Below, one piece after another: positions 32,926 to 41,098 of a DNA stretch of 64,000 nt. The notes below the pieces were generated by a model. The model saw only the letters and a list, made by a program, of their open reading frames with translations, had not been told where the DNA came from and searched no databases. How positions within the stretch are numbered: position 1 is the stretch's first letter; each line of letters begins with the position of its first letter. The stretch comes from Belnapia mucosa (GTDB taxonomy: Bacteria > Pseudomonadota > Alphaproteobacteria > Acetobacterales > Acetobacteraceae), in the NCBI RefSeq assembly GCF_016775475.1, contig NZ_JAEUXJ010000008.1, positions 1 through 64,000 on the forward strand, written 5' to 3'. Both the position numbers and the translations under genes were made by a program.

Positions 32926-34770
32926 TTATCCGCCCTTCAATAGCCGCCTGAGCCTGCCCTTCCCGATCAGGATATTGCGGGACGACCTCTCCTTCTGCGG
33001 CTTCGCCCGCCGCCGACGGCCGACAAGGCGGGCACCCCCCTCCCCGCGCTTCAGCGTCAACGTCCGGTCGTGATAGGCGTCGAGACCCGGCCGGTGACCG
33101 ATCGAGACCAGGGCGGTGCCGGCCAGCTCCTCGGTAAAGAGCCGCATCATGCTGTCCTGGTTCGCCTCGTCCAGCGCCGCCGTCGCCTCATCCATGAAGA
33201 CCCAGGCCGGCCGGTGCAGCAGCACCCGGGCGAAGGCCAGCCGCTGCTGCTCGCCGAGGGAGAGAATGCGGTCCCAGCGGTCCTCCTCCTCCAGCCGCGG
33301 CACCAGCGCCTCCAGCTCGCAGCGGGCAAGCGCCGCCTCCACCGCCGCGCGGTCGAACTCGCCGGGCGCGACCGGATAGGTCACCGCGGCCTCCAGCGTG
33401 CCGAGCGGCAGGTAGGGCCGCTGCGGCATGAACATCATATGGCTTCGCTCGGGAATGCGGATCTCGCCGCTGCCCCAGGGCCAGAGCCCGGCGATGGCGC
33501 GGAACAGGGTGGATTTGCCCGTGCCGCTCTCGCCCAGGATCAGCACCCGCTCACCGGGCTGGATCTCGGCATTGGCCTCGCCGATCACCACGCTGCCATC
33601 GGCCTGGGCAATCTGCAGGTCGCGGAAGGCCAGCACTTCCCGTCCATCGGGGCCAGGGCCCTCGGCGATGGCGATGACGGTGTCGGCTTCCTCGACATCG
33701 GCGCCGTCCAGCGTCTCCTCCAGCTCCACCACCCGCGCCACATGGCTGCGCCAATCGGCAAGGCGGGGGAAATTATCGACGAACCAGTTGAGGCTGGTGG
33801 TGACCTGCCCGAAGGCGGAGGAGATCTGCATCAACACGCCAAGGGTGATGGCGCCTGCGAAATACCGCGGGCTCGCCACCAGCACCGGAAAGACGGTCAG
33901 CAGCATCCCATAGGCCGAGGTCAGCCACATCAGCCGCCGCTCGCTGCGCATCAGGTCGAGCATCGCCCCGGCGACCTCGGCAAAGGCACGGCGCAGGCCG
34001 CGCTCCTCATCCGCCTCGCCGCGGATGAGGGCGATGCCCTCGCTGCTTTCGCGCAGCCGGACCAGGGCGAAGCGATGGTCGCTCTCGGCCTCGTTGCGGC
34101 GGATATTGGCGGCGACCATGGGCCGGCCGATGAACCAGGTCAGCGCCGAGCCGATGCCGGCATAGAGCAGCGCCGCGAAGACCATGTAGCCGGGGATGTC
34201 GAATTCCCGCCCGGCGAGGGCGACATGCAGCGGGCCCGAGAGCGTCCAGAGGATGCCGACGAAGGAGACCAGCATCAGCACCGAGCTGACCAGCCCGACC
34301 GCCATATCCACCGCGATGGCGGTGGCCCAGCGGGTATTCTCGCTGATGCGCTGGTCCGGGTTGTCGGCCGCGCCAGGCAGGAAGCCCATGCGGTAATGCC
34401 GCCCGCCTTCCAGCCAGCGATGCTGCAAGCGGTGCACCAGCCATTCCCGCCAATGCAGCTGGAGCATCTGCCGGACATAGAGCTGGAACACCGCGGTCGC
34501 CATGCTGGCCACGGTCAGGCCGAGGAACAGCCCCATCTGGCCGAAGAAAGCCCCGCGGTCGCGATTCTCGAGGGCGTTGAAGAAATCCCGGTTCCAGATG
34601 TTGAAGCGCACCTGGATGGCGATCTGCAGCAGCGTCAGGACCAGCACCCCGGCGGCCAGCATCCGGGCGCGGCGGCGTTCCTCGCCGTTGAAATACTCGG
34701 CGGTGAGGCGGCGGAAGCCGGCGATGATCCCCGTCGGGGCACCGTCCTCCTGTGGCTCCGGCGTGGCCAT
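32926..34770 (-). CDS. ABC transporter ATP-binding protein/permease (SbmA/YddA/ABCD-like)
   Basis: The 614-residue protein fuses an ABC_membrane_2-type transmembrane domain (about residues 30-340, with WNRDFFNALENRD and the conserved NPDQRISEN) to a nucleotide-binding domain. The latter has Walker A GESGTGKST, signature LSLGEQQRLAFAR and Walker B VFMDEATAALDE, so it should hydrolyse ATP. This arrangement matches YddA and peroxisomal ABCD-type half transporters rather than the ATPase-free SbmA or BacA. Members move peptides, vitamins or acyl-CoA; the substrate here is unknown. The upstream secreted-protein gene overlaps its ATG by one base (TAATG), so the two are probably one operon with DUF1328. 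Confidence 0.92.
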   Translation of the reverse strand: MATPEPQEDGAPTGIIAGFRRLTAEYFNGEERRRARMLAAGVLVLTLLQIAIQVRFNIWNRDFFNALENRDRGAFFGQMGLFLGLTVASMATAVFQLYVRQMLQLHWREWLVHRLQHRWLEGGRHYRMGFLPGAADNPDQRISENTRWATAIAVDMAVGLVSSVLMLVSFVGILWTLSGPLHVALAGREFDIPGYMVFAALLYAGIGSALTWFIGRPMVAANIRRNEAESDHRFALVRLRESSEGIALIRGEADEERGLRRAFAEVAGAMLDLMRSERRLMWLTSAYGMLLTVFPVLVASPRYFAGAITLGVLMQISSAFGQVTTSLNWFVDNFPRLADWRSHVARVVELEETLDGADVEEADTVIAIAEGPGPDGREVLAFRDLQIAQADGSVVIGEANAEIQPGERVLILGESGTGKSTLFRAIAGLWPWGSGEIRIPERSHMMFMPQRPYLPLGTLEAAVTYPVAPGEFDRAAVEAALARCELEALVPRLEEEDRWDRILSLGEQQRLAFARVLLHRPAWVFMDEATAALDEANQDSMMRLFTEELAGTALVSIGHRPGLDAYHDRTLTLKRGEGGARLVGRRRRAKPQKERSSRNILIGKGRLRRLLKGG

Positions 34771-35414
34771 TAGCGCGCGGGCAGTGGCCGGAGGGCGTCG
34801 GGGGCGGTGCCGAGCTGTTCGGCCAGCAGGGCGCGGCCTTCGGGTCCCTCCCTCCCATGGCCCTGGGCGGCCAGCGCCTGGCCGGCCTTCAACATGTCAC
34901 GCACCGAATCGGCCCGGCCGGTCGGCACCAGCACGACCGAGCCATCTTCCAGGATGGCGCCGGCGACCTCGCCCTGCGGGGTGTAATAGGGTTGGCGGAT
35001 GGTGCCGGAGACGCTGAGCGGGCCGGCGCCCTCGGCCGGCTGGCGGCCGGTCAGGCGCCAGTAGAAGCGATCCACCACCACCGGCTTCGCATCCCCGTTG
35101 GGTGCATAGGCCAGCATGGTGATGACCGGGGCGCTGCGGGCGCGGATGCCCCAGACCACGATGGATTGCCCGGCTGGCGCCACGGCGCGCACCGCCGGCG
35201 CGATATCGGGCGGGAAGACGATCTGCGGCCCCTCGCGGAACAGCAGCGCATCCGTCTCGCCCCGGGGGTTGGGCAGGTAGCGCTCCACCGTGCCGGTGAA
35301 GGAGGGAAGCTGGGTTGGGTCGAAGCCCAGCTCCGTCTCCGCTGCCGCCCGCCCCTGTCCCGGCGCGGCGAGGGCCAGCAGGGCCAGCGCCGCCCCGCGC
35401 CGGGAGAGCCTCAT
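34770..35414 (-). CDS. Secreted protein with internal duplication, unknown function
   Basis: The 214-residue protein has a signal peptide (about residues 1-24, ending RAAAE). The mature part holds two copies of a beta-rich unit of about 50 residues. Copy one (about 38-85) runs [20 protein letters not shown] to [18 protein letters not shown], and copy two (about 130-180) runs [20 protein letters not shown] to [16 protein letters not shown]. The shared pattern is GT-x-PxGE-x-D/AL, then a phosphate-like PPxIA or PTGRA, then a helix and GQ. This could be a small OB-like fold. I do not recognise a named family. It overlaps DUF1328 (4 nt) and the ABC transporter (1 nt). Confidence 0.75.
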   Translation of the reverse strand: MRLSRRGAALALLALAAPGQGRAAAETELGFDPTQLPSFTGTVERYLPNPRGETDALLFREGPQIVFPPDIAPAVRAVAPAGQSIVVWGIRARSAPVITMLAYAPNGDAKPVVVDRFYWRLTGRQPAEGAGPLSVSGTIRQPYYTPQGEVAGAILEDGSVVLVPTGRADSVRDMLKAGQALAAQGHGREGPEGRALLAEQLGTAPDALRPLPAR

Positions 35415-35575
35415 GCGCCGCGGACGACGCCGAAGATCAGGGAGACGAGGAACAGCACGATGAAGATGGCGAAAAGGATCTTGGCGATGCCAGCCGAAGC
35501 GGAGGCGATGCCGCCGAAACCGAACAGGCCGGCGACCAGGGCGATGACGAGGAAGACGAGCGTCCAGTAGAGCAT
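35411..35575 (-). CDS. DUF1328 small membrane protein (YtjA family)
   Basis: The 54-residue protein is two hydrophobic helices joined by a Gly-Ala-Ser turn ([31 protein letters not shown]), the DUF1328 or YtjA pattern. The family is widespread in proteobacteria, often stress-induced, and has no proven function. The start at MLYW is the only one that gives the right N-terminus. It lies 82 nt downstream of phyR on the same strand with a hairpin (35631-35651) between, and overlaps the next gene by 4 nt. Its position beside the stress locus suggests control by EcfG, which is inference. Confidence 0.9.
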   Translation of the reverse strand: MLYWTLVFLVIALVAGLFGFGGIASASAGIAKILFAIFIVLFLVSLIFGVVRGA

Positions 35576-35630
35576 CGAGGCGGTCTCCGCAGGGGTTGTT
35601 TCGGGTGAACGCTGCCCCCTGCGAGCGGTT

Positions 35631-35651
35631 GCACAGCGGAACGAGCTGTGC
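35631..35651 (-). terminator. Hairpin downstream of phyR
   Basis: A 7 bp perfect stem (GCACAGC and GCTGTGC, 7-base loop) lies just past the phyR stop on the minus strand. No T tract follows, so termination is uncertain; it could equally be a regulatory site for DUF1328. Confidence 0.4.
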
Positions 35652-35657
35652 GGTTGA

Positions 35658-36404
35658 CTAAACCGGGCGGACGCCGCGCGTGACGGCCTGGTAGGTCGCA
35701 ACCGCCAGAGTGGTCGGGTCGAAAGGCTTGGTGATGACGAAGGCGGGCTCCACCGCCTCGCCGGTCAGGAGCCGCTCGGGATAGGCGGTGACGAAGATCA
35801 CCGGCGCGGTCAGGTCGCGCAGGATGCGTGCCACCGCGCTGGCGCCATCGCCGCCGGCGCCGAGATTGATGTCGGCGAGCACGAGGCCGGGCCGCTCGGC
35901 GCGGGCCAGCTCCACCGCTTCGGTCTCGGTCGCGGCAATGCCGACGACGCTATGGCCGCAGCGCTCCACCAACTCCTGGATGTCGAGGGCGATGATCGGC
36001 TCGTCCTCGATGATGAGAACGCGGGCGGTGACGCCGGTGCGGATGCCCTCGCGGGCCGCGCGCAGCTCCTGCTCGGCCAGCGCGGGCGGGATGCGGCAGG
36101 CGGAGGCGGCATCGGTCAGCGGCTGCTCCTCCAGCGCGGTCAGCAGCAGCAGCATGCGCTGGCGCAGGCTGAGACCGGCGGGATCGGGCGCCGGCGTCGT
36201 TTCGGCGGCCAACACCGCATCGCCGACCGCACCATAAAGTATGCTGCGCGCCGAGCTGGCCGGCGGCATCTCCCGTGCCATCACCTGCCGCAGCGCATCG
36301 GCCACCATGGCATCGCCACGGGCCTGCGTCCCGGTCAGGGCGCGGGCGTAGCGCCTTGCATAGGGCAGTGCCTTGACCAATTCCGCACGGTCGATCGCGC
36401 TCAT
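35658..36404 (-). CDS. phyR: PhyR-type general stress response anti-anti-sigma regulator
   Basis: The 248-residue protein has the PhyR layout: an N-terminal sigma-like domain (about 5-120: [33 protein letters not shown], then [16 protein letters not shown]) and a C-terminal receiver domain ([19 protein letters not shown]; phospho-Asp in [12 protein letters not shown]; Lys in ITKPF). In alphaproteobacteria phosphorylated PhyR binds the anti-sigma factor NepR and so frees the ECF sigma factor EcfG. The sigma-like half lacks promoter-binding function by family rule. It is divergent from the first ECF sigma gene. The start MSAIDRAEL matches the family. Confidence 0.96.
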   Translation of the reverse strand: MSAIDRAELVKALPYARRYARALTGTQARGDAMVADALRQVMAREMPPASSARSILYGAVGDAVLAAETTPAPDPAGLSLRQRMLLLLTALEEQPLTDAASACRIPPALAEQELRAAREGIRTGVTARVLIIEDEPIIALDIQELVERCGHSVVGIAATETEAVELARAERPGLVLADINLGAGGDGASAVARILRDLTAPVIFVTAYPERLLTGEAVEPAFVITKPFDPTTLAVATYQAVTRGVRPV

Positions 36405-36488
36405 GCCGTTGTCATCCTGCGCACGCGATGGACATCCTCGCCGCATTCCTGCGCGGTTGATATTGAGCATGACGTGACCGAACAAGCC

Positions 36489-36986
36489 ATGGATCGCGCG
36501 CTGCGCACCGCGCTCGCGCAATTGTTGCCGGAGTTGCGGGCTTTCGCCCGCTACCTCGCCGGCTCTCGTGCGGAAGCGGACGATCTGGTGCAGGAGGCGG
36601 TGCTGCGGACGCTGCGCTCGCTGGATGGCCGGTCCGAGGGCGTGGACCTGCGGGCCTGGTGCCTCGCCGTGGTGCGCAACACCTTCCACGAGCAGCTCCG
36701 CTCGCGCCGGCGCGAGCAACGCCTGGCCGAAGCGGCGCCGGATCCGGAGACGCCGGCGGAGCAAGAAGTGCCGGGTCGCATGCGCGACCTGACGCGGGCG
36801 CTCGGCGCGTTGCCGCCGCTGCTGCGCGAAGCGGTGATCCTGGTCGGCGCGCAGGGGCTCTCGCATCAGGAAGCGGCGGAGATCTGCGCCGTGCCGGTGG
36901 GCACCATGAAGGCTCGCGTCTCCCGCGCAAGGCGGTTGCTGGCGGAGGCGCTGGAAAAGGAAGCTCCCGTTCCTGTGACCCTCTGA
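36489..36986 (+). CDS. ECF sigma factor, EcfG-like (first copy)
   Basis: The 165-residue protein has sigma region 2 (LPELRAFARYLAGSRAEADDLVQEAVLRTLRSLDG) and region 4 (ALGALPPLLREAVILVGAQGLSHQEAAEICAVPVGTMKARVSRARRLL). Its place opposite phyR suggests a member of the EcfG group that drives the general stress response. A GTG at 36474 is an alternative start; neither has a good ribosome binding site. It is followed by a second sigma gene after 69 nt. The two are clearly different proteins, not a fresh duplication. Confidence 0.88.
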   Translation: MDRALRTALAQLLPELRAFARYLAGSRAEADDLVQEAVLRTLRSLDGRSEGVDLRAWCLAVVRNTFHEQLRSRRREQRLAEAAPDPETPAEQEVPGRMRDLTRALGALPPLLREAVILVGAQGLSHQEAAEICAVPVGTMKARVSRARRLLAEALEKEAPVPVTL

Positions 36987-37055
36987 CGCGTGCGTGATGC
37001 ATCCCTTGCCCCCTGCCGATCACCTCTCCACAGACGATCGAGAGGACCCGGACCA

Positions 37056-37670
37056 ATGGACGGCATGACCGAGACCACCACGACGCCGACCCATGCGGTG
37101 AGCACCGCCGCCGAATTCCATGCCCAGCTGGTCGCCCTGCTGCCGAAGCTGCGGGTGCAGGCCCTGGCGCTGACGCGTAACCGGGCCGCCGCCGAGGATC
37201 TCGTCCAGGATGCAGTCGCCAATGCCCTGGCGGCCAAGGACAGCTTCACCCCGGGCACCAATTTCGCCGCCTGGATGCATCGCATCCTGCGCAACCGCTT
37301 CATCTCCACGCTCCGCAAGCAGCGCGAGACCACGGATATCGAGGATCTGCCGATGTCCGCCTTTGCCGTCAGCGGCGCCCACGAGGACCGGCTGGTGCTG
37401 AAGGAGCTGAGCCGCGCGCTTGGCCGCCTGCCTTCCGACCAGCGCGAGGCGCTGTTCATGGTGGTGCTGCAGGGCCTGTCCTATGAGGAGGTCGCCCAGG
37501 CCACCGGCTGCGCCGTCGGCACCGCGAAGAGCCGCGTCTTCCGGGCCCGCCGCCAACTCCAGGCTTGGCTGATGGGCGAGGAGCCCGCGACCGCCGAACT
37601 GCGTGAGGCAGCCCGGCGCAGCAACCGTTCCGATACGGTTGCCATTGGCGAAACCCGCTCTGCGGTCTAG
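37056..37670 (+). CDS. ecfG: ECF sigma factor EcfG (second copy)
   Basis: The 204-residue protein has region 2 (LVALLPKLRVQALALTRNRAAAEDLVQDAVANALAAKDSFTPGTNFAAWMHRILRNRFI) and region 4 (GRLPSDQREALFMVVLQGLSYEEVAQATGCAVGTAKSRVFRARRQL). The PGTNFAAWMHRILRN segment is the typical EcfG signature, and the nepR gene for its anti-sigma partner follows. It should direct RNA polymerase to general stress promoters (GGAAC-N16/17-CGTT type in the family). The gene symbol is assigned from context and signature. Confidence 0.92.
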   Translation: MDGMTETTTTPTHAVSTAAEFHAQLVALLPKLRVQALALTRNRAAAEDLVQDAVANALAAKDSFTPGTNFAAWMHRILRNRFISTLRKQRETTDIEDLPMSAFAVSGAHEDRLVLKELSRALGRLPSDQREALFMVVLQGLSYEEVAQATGCAVGTAKSRVFRARRQLQAWLMGEEPATAELREAARRSNRSDTVAIGETRSAV

Positions 37671-37739
37671 TGTGACATGACGCGGAGTGAGGCGGCGCTG
37701 TTGGAACGGCAGCCCGCCAGCCCGTCCTTGGCGACCGGG

Positions 37740-37943
37740 ATGATGGGCAAGAACGACAGGAAACGCGGCGAGACCGACCCGGCAAAGCCCGGCAGCGAAC
37801 AGGAGGGCAAGGAGGTGGATCAAGCCTTCGATGTCTGGCTGCGGCGCGGGCTGCACCAGCTCTACGACACGGTTGCTCGCGAACCGATCCCGGAGGATCT
37901 GCTCCGGCTGATCGAGGAGGATAGGACCTCCGAGAAGAAGTAG
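37740..37943 (+). CDS. nepR: NepR-type anti-sigma factor
   Basis: The 67-residue protein ends with the NepR helical motif AFDVWLRRGLHQLYDTVAREPIPEDLLRLIEED (about residues 27-60), which in the family wraps the sigma factor EcfG and is displaced by PhyR. The N-terminal part is charged and variable, as is usual. The start is ambiguous: ATG at 37740 or 37743 gives a normal length, while ATG at 37677 would add 21 residues just 6 nt after the ecfG stop. It completes the phyR-ecfG-nepR module and converges with leuA. Confidence 0.92.
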   Translation: MMGKNDRKRGETDPAKPGSEQEGKEVDQAFDVWLRRGLHQLYDTVAREPIPEDLLRLIEEDRTSEKK

Positions 37944-37948
37944 GGGAC

Positions 37949-37970
37949 GGCCCCGGCGGATGCCGGGGCC
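37949..37970. terminator. Terminator hairpin between nepR and leuA
   Basis: A perfect 9 bp GC stem (GGCCCCGGC and GCCGGGGCC) with a GGAT loop starts 5 nt after the nepR stop and 10 nt from the leuA stop. It probably serves both convergent genes, although no T run is present. Confidence 0.65.
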
Positions 37971-37979
37971 GAACGCATA

Positions 37980-39557
37980 TCAGGCCGTGAGCGCGGCCGG
38001 CGCGGTGCGTTCCCGCTTCACCAGCAGCTTGTTCAGCGCATGCACATAGGCGCGGGCCGAGGCCACGATGGTGTCGGTATCGGCGCCCTGGCCATCGACC
38101 AGCTTGCCCGCCTCCTCCATCCGAACGGTGACGCGCGCCTGGGCATCCGTCCCGCCGGTCACGCTCTGCACGGCATAGAGCTTCAGCGCGACGTCATGCG
38201 GGAAGGCGTTGCGGATGGCGTTGAAGGTCGCGTCCACCGCGCCATCGCCGCTCGCCATGCCGTCGTGGTGCTCGCCATCCACTTCCAGCGCCAGGGTGGC
38301 CATCGGCTTGGTGCCGAGGCCGGTGGCGACCGTCAGGGCCAGCAGCTTCACCCGGTCGTTGCCACGCACCACTTCGTCATCGACGAGGGCCACGACATCC
38401 TCGTCGTAGACGACCTTCTTGCGGTCGGCGAGGTCCTTGAAACGGCGGAAGGCGTCGTTCAGCTGGTTGTCGCCGACCGTGTAGCCGAGCGCCGCCAGCT
38501 TGTCGCGGAAGGCGGCCCGGCCGGAATGCTTGCCGAGCACCAGGCTGTTCTTGGTCCAGCCGACGCTCTCCGGCGTCATGATCTCGTAGGTGGAGGCGTC
38601 CTTCAGCACGCCGTCCTGGTGGATGCCGCTCTCATGCGCGAAGGCGTTGCGGCCGACGATCGCCTTGTTCGGCTGCACGTCGAAGCCAGTGATGGTCGCC
38701 AGCAGCTTGCTGGTCTTCAGCAGCTTCTGGCTGACGATGTTGTTGCTGTAGGGCAGCGCATCGCGGCGCGTGCGCAGCGCCATCGCCACCTCTTCCAGCG
38801 AGGCATTGCCGGCGCGTTCGCCGATGCCGTTGATCGTGCTCTCGATCTGCCGCACGCCGGCCTGGATCGCGGCGATGGTATTGGCGACAGCCATGCCGAG
38901 GTCGTTGTGGTTATGCGCGGAGAGGATGACCTTCTCGATCCCCGGCACCCGGTTGCGCAGGTCGCGGAAGATCCGCGCCATGTCCTCCGGCATCGAATAG
39001 CCGACCGTGTCGGGGATGTTGATCGTCGTCGCCCCGGCCTTGATCGCCGCCTCGACGCAACGGCAGAGGAAGTCGGGGTCCGAGCGGCTGCCATCCTCCG
39101 CCGACCACTCGACATCGTCGCTGTGCTGGCGGCCAAGGGCGACGCTGCTGGTGGTCAGGTCCAGCACCTCTTCCGGCGTCATGCGCAGCTTGACGCGCAT
39201 ATGCAGCTCGGAGGTCGCCAGCACGATATGAATGCGCTTGCGCGCCGCCGGCTTCAGCGCCTCGGCGCTGCGCAGGATATCGGCCGGGTTGGCGCGGCCG
39301 AGGCTGGCGACCACCGGCCCATCCTTGGCGAATTTCCGCGCGATCGATTGCACGCTCTCGAAGTCGCCCGGCGAAGCGATGGCGAAGCCCGCCTCGATGA
39401 CATCGACGCCGAGCTCGGCCAGCGCCTCCGCCATGCGCAGCTTCTCCTCGAGGTTCATCGAGAAGCCGGGCGACTGCTCGCCGTCGCGCAGCGTGGTGTC
39501 GAAGAAGATGATGCGATTGTCGTCCAGCGTGCCGAAGCTGGGATGGTTGATGGCCAT
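37980..39557 (-). CDS. leuA: 2-isopropylmalate synthase
   Basis: LeuA condenses acetyl-CoA with 2-ketoisovalerate, the first committed step to leucine. The 525-residue protein has FFDTTLRDGEQSPGFSMN at the N-terminus, AHNHNDLGMAVAN with the metal-binding His pair in the HMG-CoA-lyase-like barrel, and a C-terminal allosteric LeuA dimer domain (from about 395) for leucine feedback. The length is that of the proteobacterial type. A leucine-rich leader peptide is encoded 80 nt upstream on the same strand, so the gene is probably controlled by attenuation as well. A separated ilvBNC cluster lies 3.5 kb away. Confidence 0.98.
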   Translation of the reverse strand: MAINHPSFGTLDDNRIIFFDTTLRDGEQSPGFSMNLEEKLRMAEALAELGVDVIEAGFAIASPGDFESVQSIARKFAKDGPVVASLGRANPADILRSAEALKPAARKRIHIVLATSELHMRVKLRMTPEEVLDLTTSSVALGRQHSDDVEWSAEDGSRSDPDFLCRCVEAAIKAGATTINIPDTVGYSMPEDMARIFRDLRNRVPGIEKVILSAHNHNDLGMAVANTIAAIQAGVRQIESTINGIGERAGNASLEEVAMALRTRRDALPYSNNIVSQKLLKTSKLLATITGFDVQPNKAIVGRNAFAHESGIHQDGVLKDASTYEIMTPESVGWTKNSLVLGKHSGRAAFRDKLAALGYTVGDNQLNDAFRRFKDLADRKKVVYDEDVVALVDDEVVRGNDRVKLLALTVATGLGTKPMATLALEVDGEHHDGMASGDGAVDATFNAIRNAFPHDVALKLYAVQSVTGGTDAQARVTVRMEEAGKLVDGQGADTDTIVASARAYVHALNKLLVKRERTAPAALTA

Positions 39558-39592
39558 GGACCTGATTCCTCTAGTCTCGTTTCCCGCGCACT

Positions 39593-39655
39593 ACCCGTCT
39601 CAGGTTCCCCTGAGCGAAGCCGGCATTCAGCCGAACGTCACGCCCAGGGGCGGGT
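39593..39655 (-). promoter_or_regulatory. Alternative RNA hairpins of candidate leuA attenuator
   Basis: Two mutually exclusive pairings are visible on the minus strand. One joins the end of the leader reading frame (39645-39655) to downstream arms 39607-39612 and 39593-39597 (6 bp plus 5 bp, with a 9-base bulge). The other is a local hairpin CTCAGG-GGAA-CCTGAG at 39599-39614. Both share bases 39607-39612. There is no T tract, so the outcome may be translational or factor-dependent. Confidence 0.5.
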
Positions 39656-39739
39656 AAGTCGAAGGAGGCCGAGAAGCGGGCGCGCGCGGCCGGCGGCGGA
39701 GCCGCTGATCAGGCCGACAGGGAGAGCGCGCAGGATCAT
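39638..39739 (-). CDS. Leucine-rich leader peptide of leuA (33 aa)
   Basis: An ATG at 39739 opens a 34-codon frame ending in TGA, 80 nt before leuA. The peptide begins MILRALPVGLISG and near its end has LLGLLRLTRPWA, with five leucines in seven codons. Those codons are CTT and CTC rather than the CTG favoured in the surrounding genes. Immediately after come bases able to form alternative hairpins. This is the layout of an amino acid attenuator: slow reading of leucine codons when Leu-tRNA is scarce would change RNA folding and raise leuA expression. Seen directly: frame, codons, hairpins. Inferred: function. Confidence 0.68.
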   Translation of the reverse strand: MILRALPVGLISGSAAGRARPLLGLLRLTRPWA

Positions 39740-39839
39740 GCTGTTCACAGCCTAACGGCCCGACCGGAGGCCGGCAAGGGCCTTGGCGGCCGGCCGGGAT
39801 GGTTTCACCATCGCGCCACATCCGGGGAGGAACCGAACC

Positions 39840-40808
39840 ATGCCGCACCGCATCCTGCTCTGCCGCACCCTGCACCCTGCCGGCATGGCGGTGCTGGCCG
39901 AGCGGGGCGACCTCGACATCGTCGCCCTGCATGACCCGCCGGTCGAGCAATTCCACCAGAACCTCTCCTCGGCCGATGCCGTGCTTTGCTGGCTGGAACG
40001 GGTGGACCGCGCCGCGCTGGCGGCAGCGCCACGGCTGAAGGTTGTCTCCCGCTACGGTGTCGGCTTCGACACGGTCGATATCCCCGCCTGCACCGAGCGG
40101 GACATTCCGGTGATGGTGGTGAACGGCGCCAACGACCTCTCGGTCGCCGAGCATGCGATGATGCTGATGCTGGCCGTCGCGCGCCGCGCCCTCGACAACG
40201 ACCGCCTCGTCAAGGAAGGCGGCTGGTGGGCGAAGACCGGGCCGGGGATGGTCGATCTCGCCGGCCGGTCGGTGCTGGTGGTGGGCTATGGCCGGATCGG
40301 CAGCCGCGTCGCCAATTACTGCCGGGCCTTCCAGATGCGGGTGATGGTGATGGATCCCGGCTTCCACCCGGCCCGCATCGCCGCCGACGGCTTCATCCCC
40401 ATCCGCGATCTGCATACTGGCCTGGCCGAGGCGGATGTGGTGACGCTGCACTGCCCGCTCTCGCCGGCGACGCACCACCTGATGGATGCGACGGCCTTCG
40501 CGGCGCTGAAGCCGGGCGCGATCCTGGTGAACACCGCCCGCGGCCCGGTGGTTGAGGAAGCGGCGCTTGTCGCCGCCCTGCGCTCCGGGCGGTTGCAGGG
40601 CGTCGGCCTCGACGTGCTGGAGGTAGAGCCCTCCACCGCCGCCAACCCGCTCTACGCGCTGCCCAATGTCGTCGTCAGCCCTCATAATGCGGCGAGCACG
40701 GAGGAGGGCCTGGCGCGGATGGCGCGGCAGGCGGCGCGCAACATCCTCGACGTGCTGGACGGCAAGCGCGACCCCGCCTTCATGGTGAATGGCGAGATCG
40801 CCCGGTAG
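39840..40808 (+). CDS. D-2-hydroxyacid dehydrogenase (NAD-dependent)
   Basis: The 322-residue protein is a D-isomer specific 2-hydroxyacid dehydrogenase. It has the Rossmann motif VVGYGRIGSRVANYCRAF (GxGxxG near residue 147), the catalytic Arg in NTARGPVVEE, and the catalytic His in SPHNAAST. Similar enzymes reduce hydroxypyruvate, glyoxylate or phosphoglycerate-like acids; the short length and lack of an ACT domain argue against a biosynthetic SerA. It is followed after 11 nt by a cupin gene on the same strand, and a Bug receptor gene lies opposite. Confidence 0.92.
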   Translation: MPHRILLCRTLHPAGMAVLAERGDLDIVALHDPPVEQFHQNLSSADAVLCWLERVDRAALAAAPRLKVVSRYGVGFDTVDIPACTERDIPVMVVNGANDLSVAEHAMMLMLAVARRALDNDRLVKEGGWWAKTGPGMVDLAGRSVLVVGYGRIGSRVANYCRAFQMRVMVMDPGFHPARIAADGFIPIRDLHTGLAEADVVTLHCPLSPATHHLMDATAFAALKPGAILVNTARGPVVEEAALVAALRSGRLQGVGLDVLEVEPSTAANPLYALPNVVVSPHNAASTEEGLARMARQAARNILDVLDGKRDPAFMVNGEIAR

Positions 40809-40819
40809 GGAACACGCGC

Positions 40820-41098
40820 ATGGACGCCAGGGATTTCGCCGCCATCCTGCGGGCCGAGGGATTCGACGAGACCCTGACCCGCAGCCTTGCCGCCGGCACA
40901 CAGGTGCCGGAGCATACCCACCCCTTCGATGCCAAGCTGCTGGTGACGGCGGGCGCCTTCACCCTGACCATGGACGGGCATGCGGTGACGCATGGCCCAG
41001 GCGAGGTCTTCAGCGTCCCCGCCGGGCACCGCCATGCCGAGGCGGCGGGGCCGGAGGGGGCGGACTACCTCGCCGGGCGGCGGCACAGGGTGGGTTAG
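40820..41098 (+). CDS. Cupin domain protein
   Basis: The 92-residue protein is a single small cupin barrel. Metal-binding-type motifs are EHTHPFDAK (two His) and the second-motif region PGEVFSVPAGHRHAE. Single cupins can be sugar or acid isomerases, dioxygenases or ligand sensors; none can be chosen here. It is close behind the dehydrogenase gene (11 nt) and probably co-transcribed. Its stop overlaps the stop of the convergent Bug receptor gene by 4 nt. Confidence 0.83.
   Translation: MDARDFAAILRAEGFDETLTRSLAAGTQVPEHTHPFDAKLLVTAGAFTLTMDGHAVTHGPGEVFSVPAGHRHAEAAGPEGADYLAGRRHRVG

Noticed and set aside
37690..37715. EcfG-type promoter GGAAC near nepR
   Set aside because: GGAAC occurs, but the only CGTC/CGTT-like partner is 15 nt away and imperfect, and it lies inside a possible coding start; not convincing.
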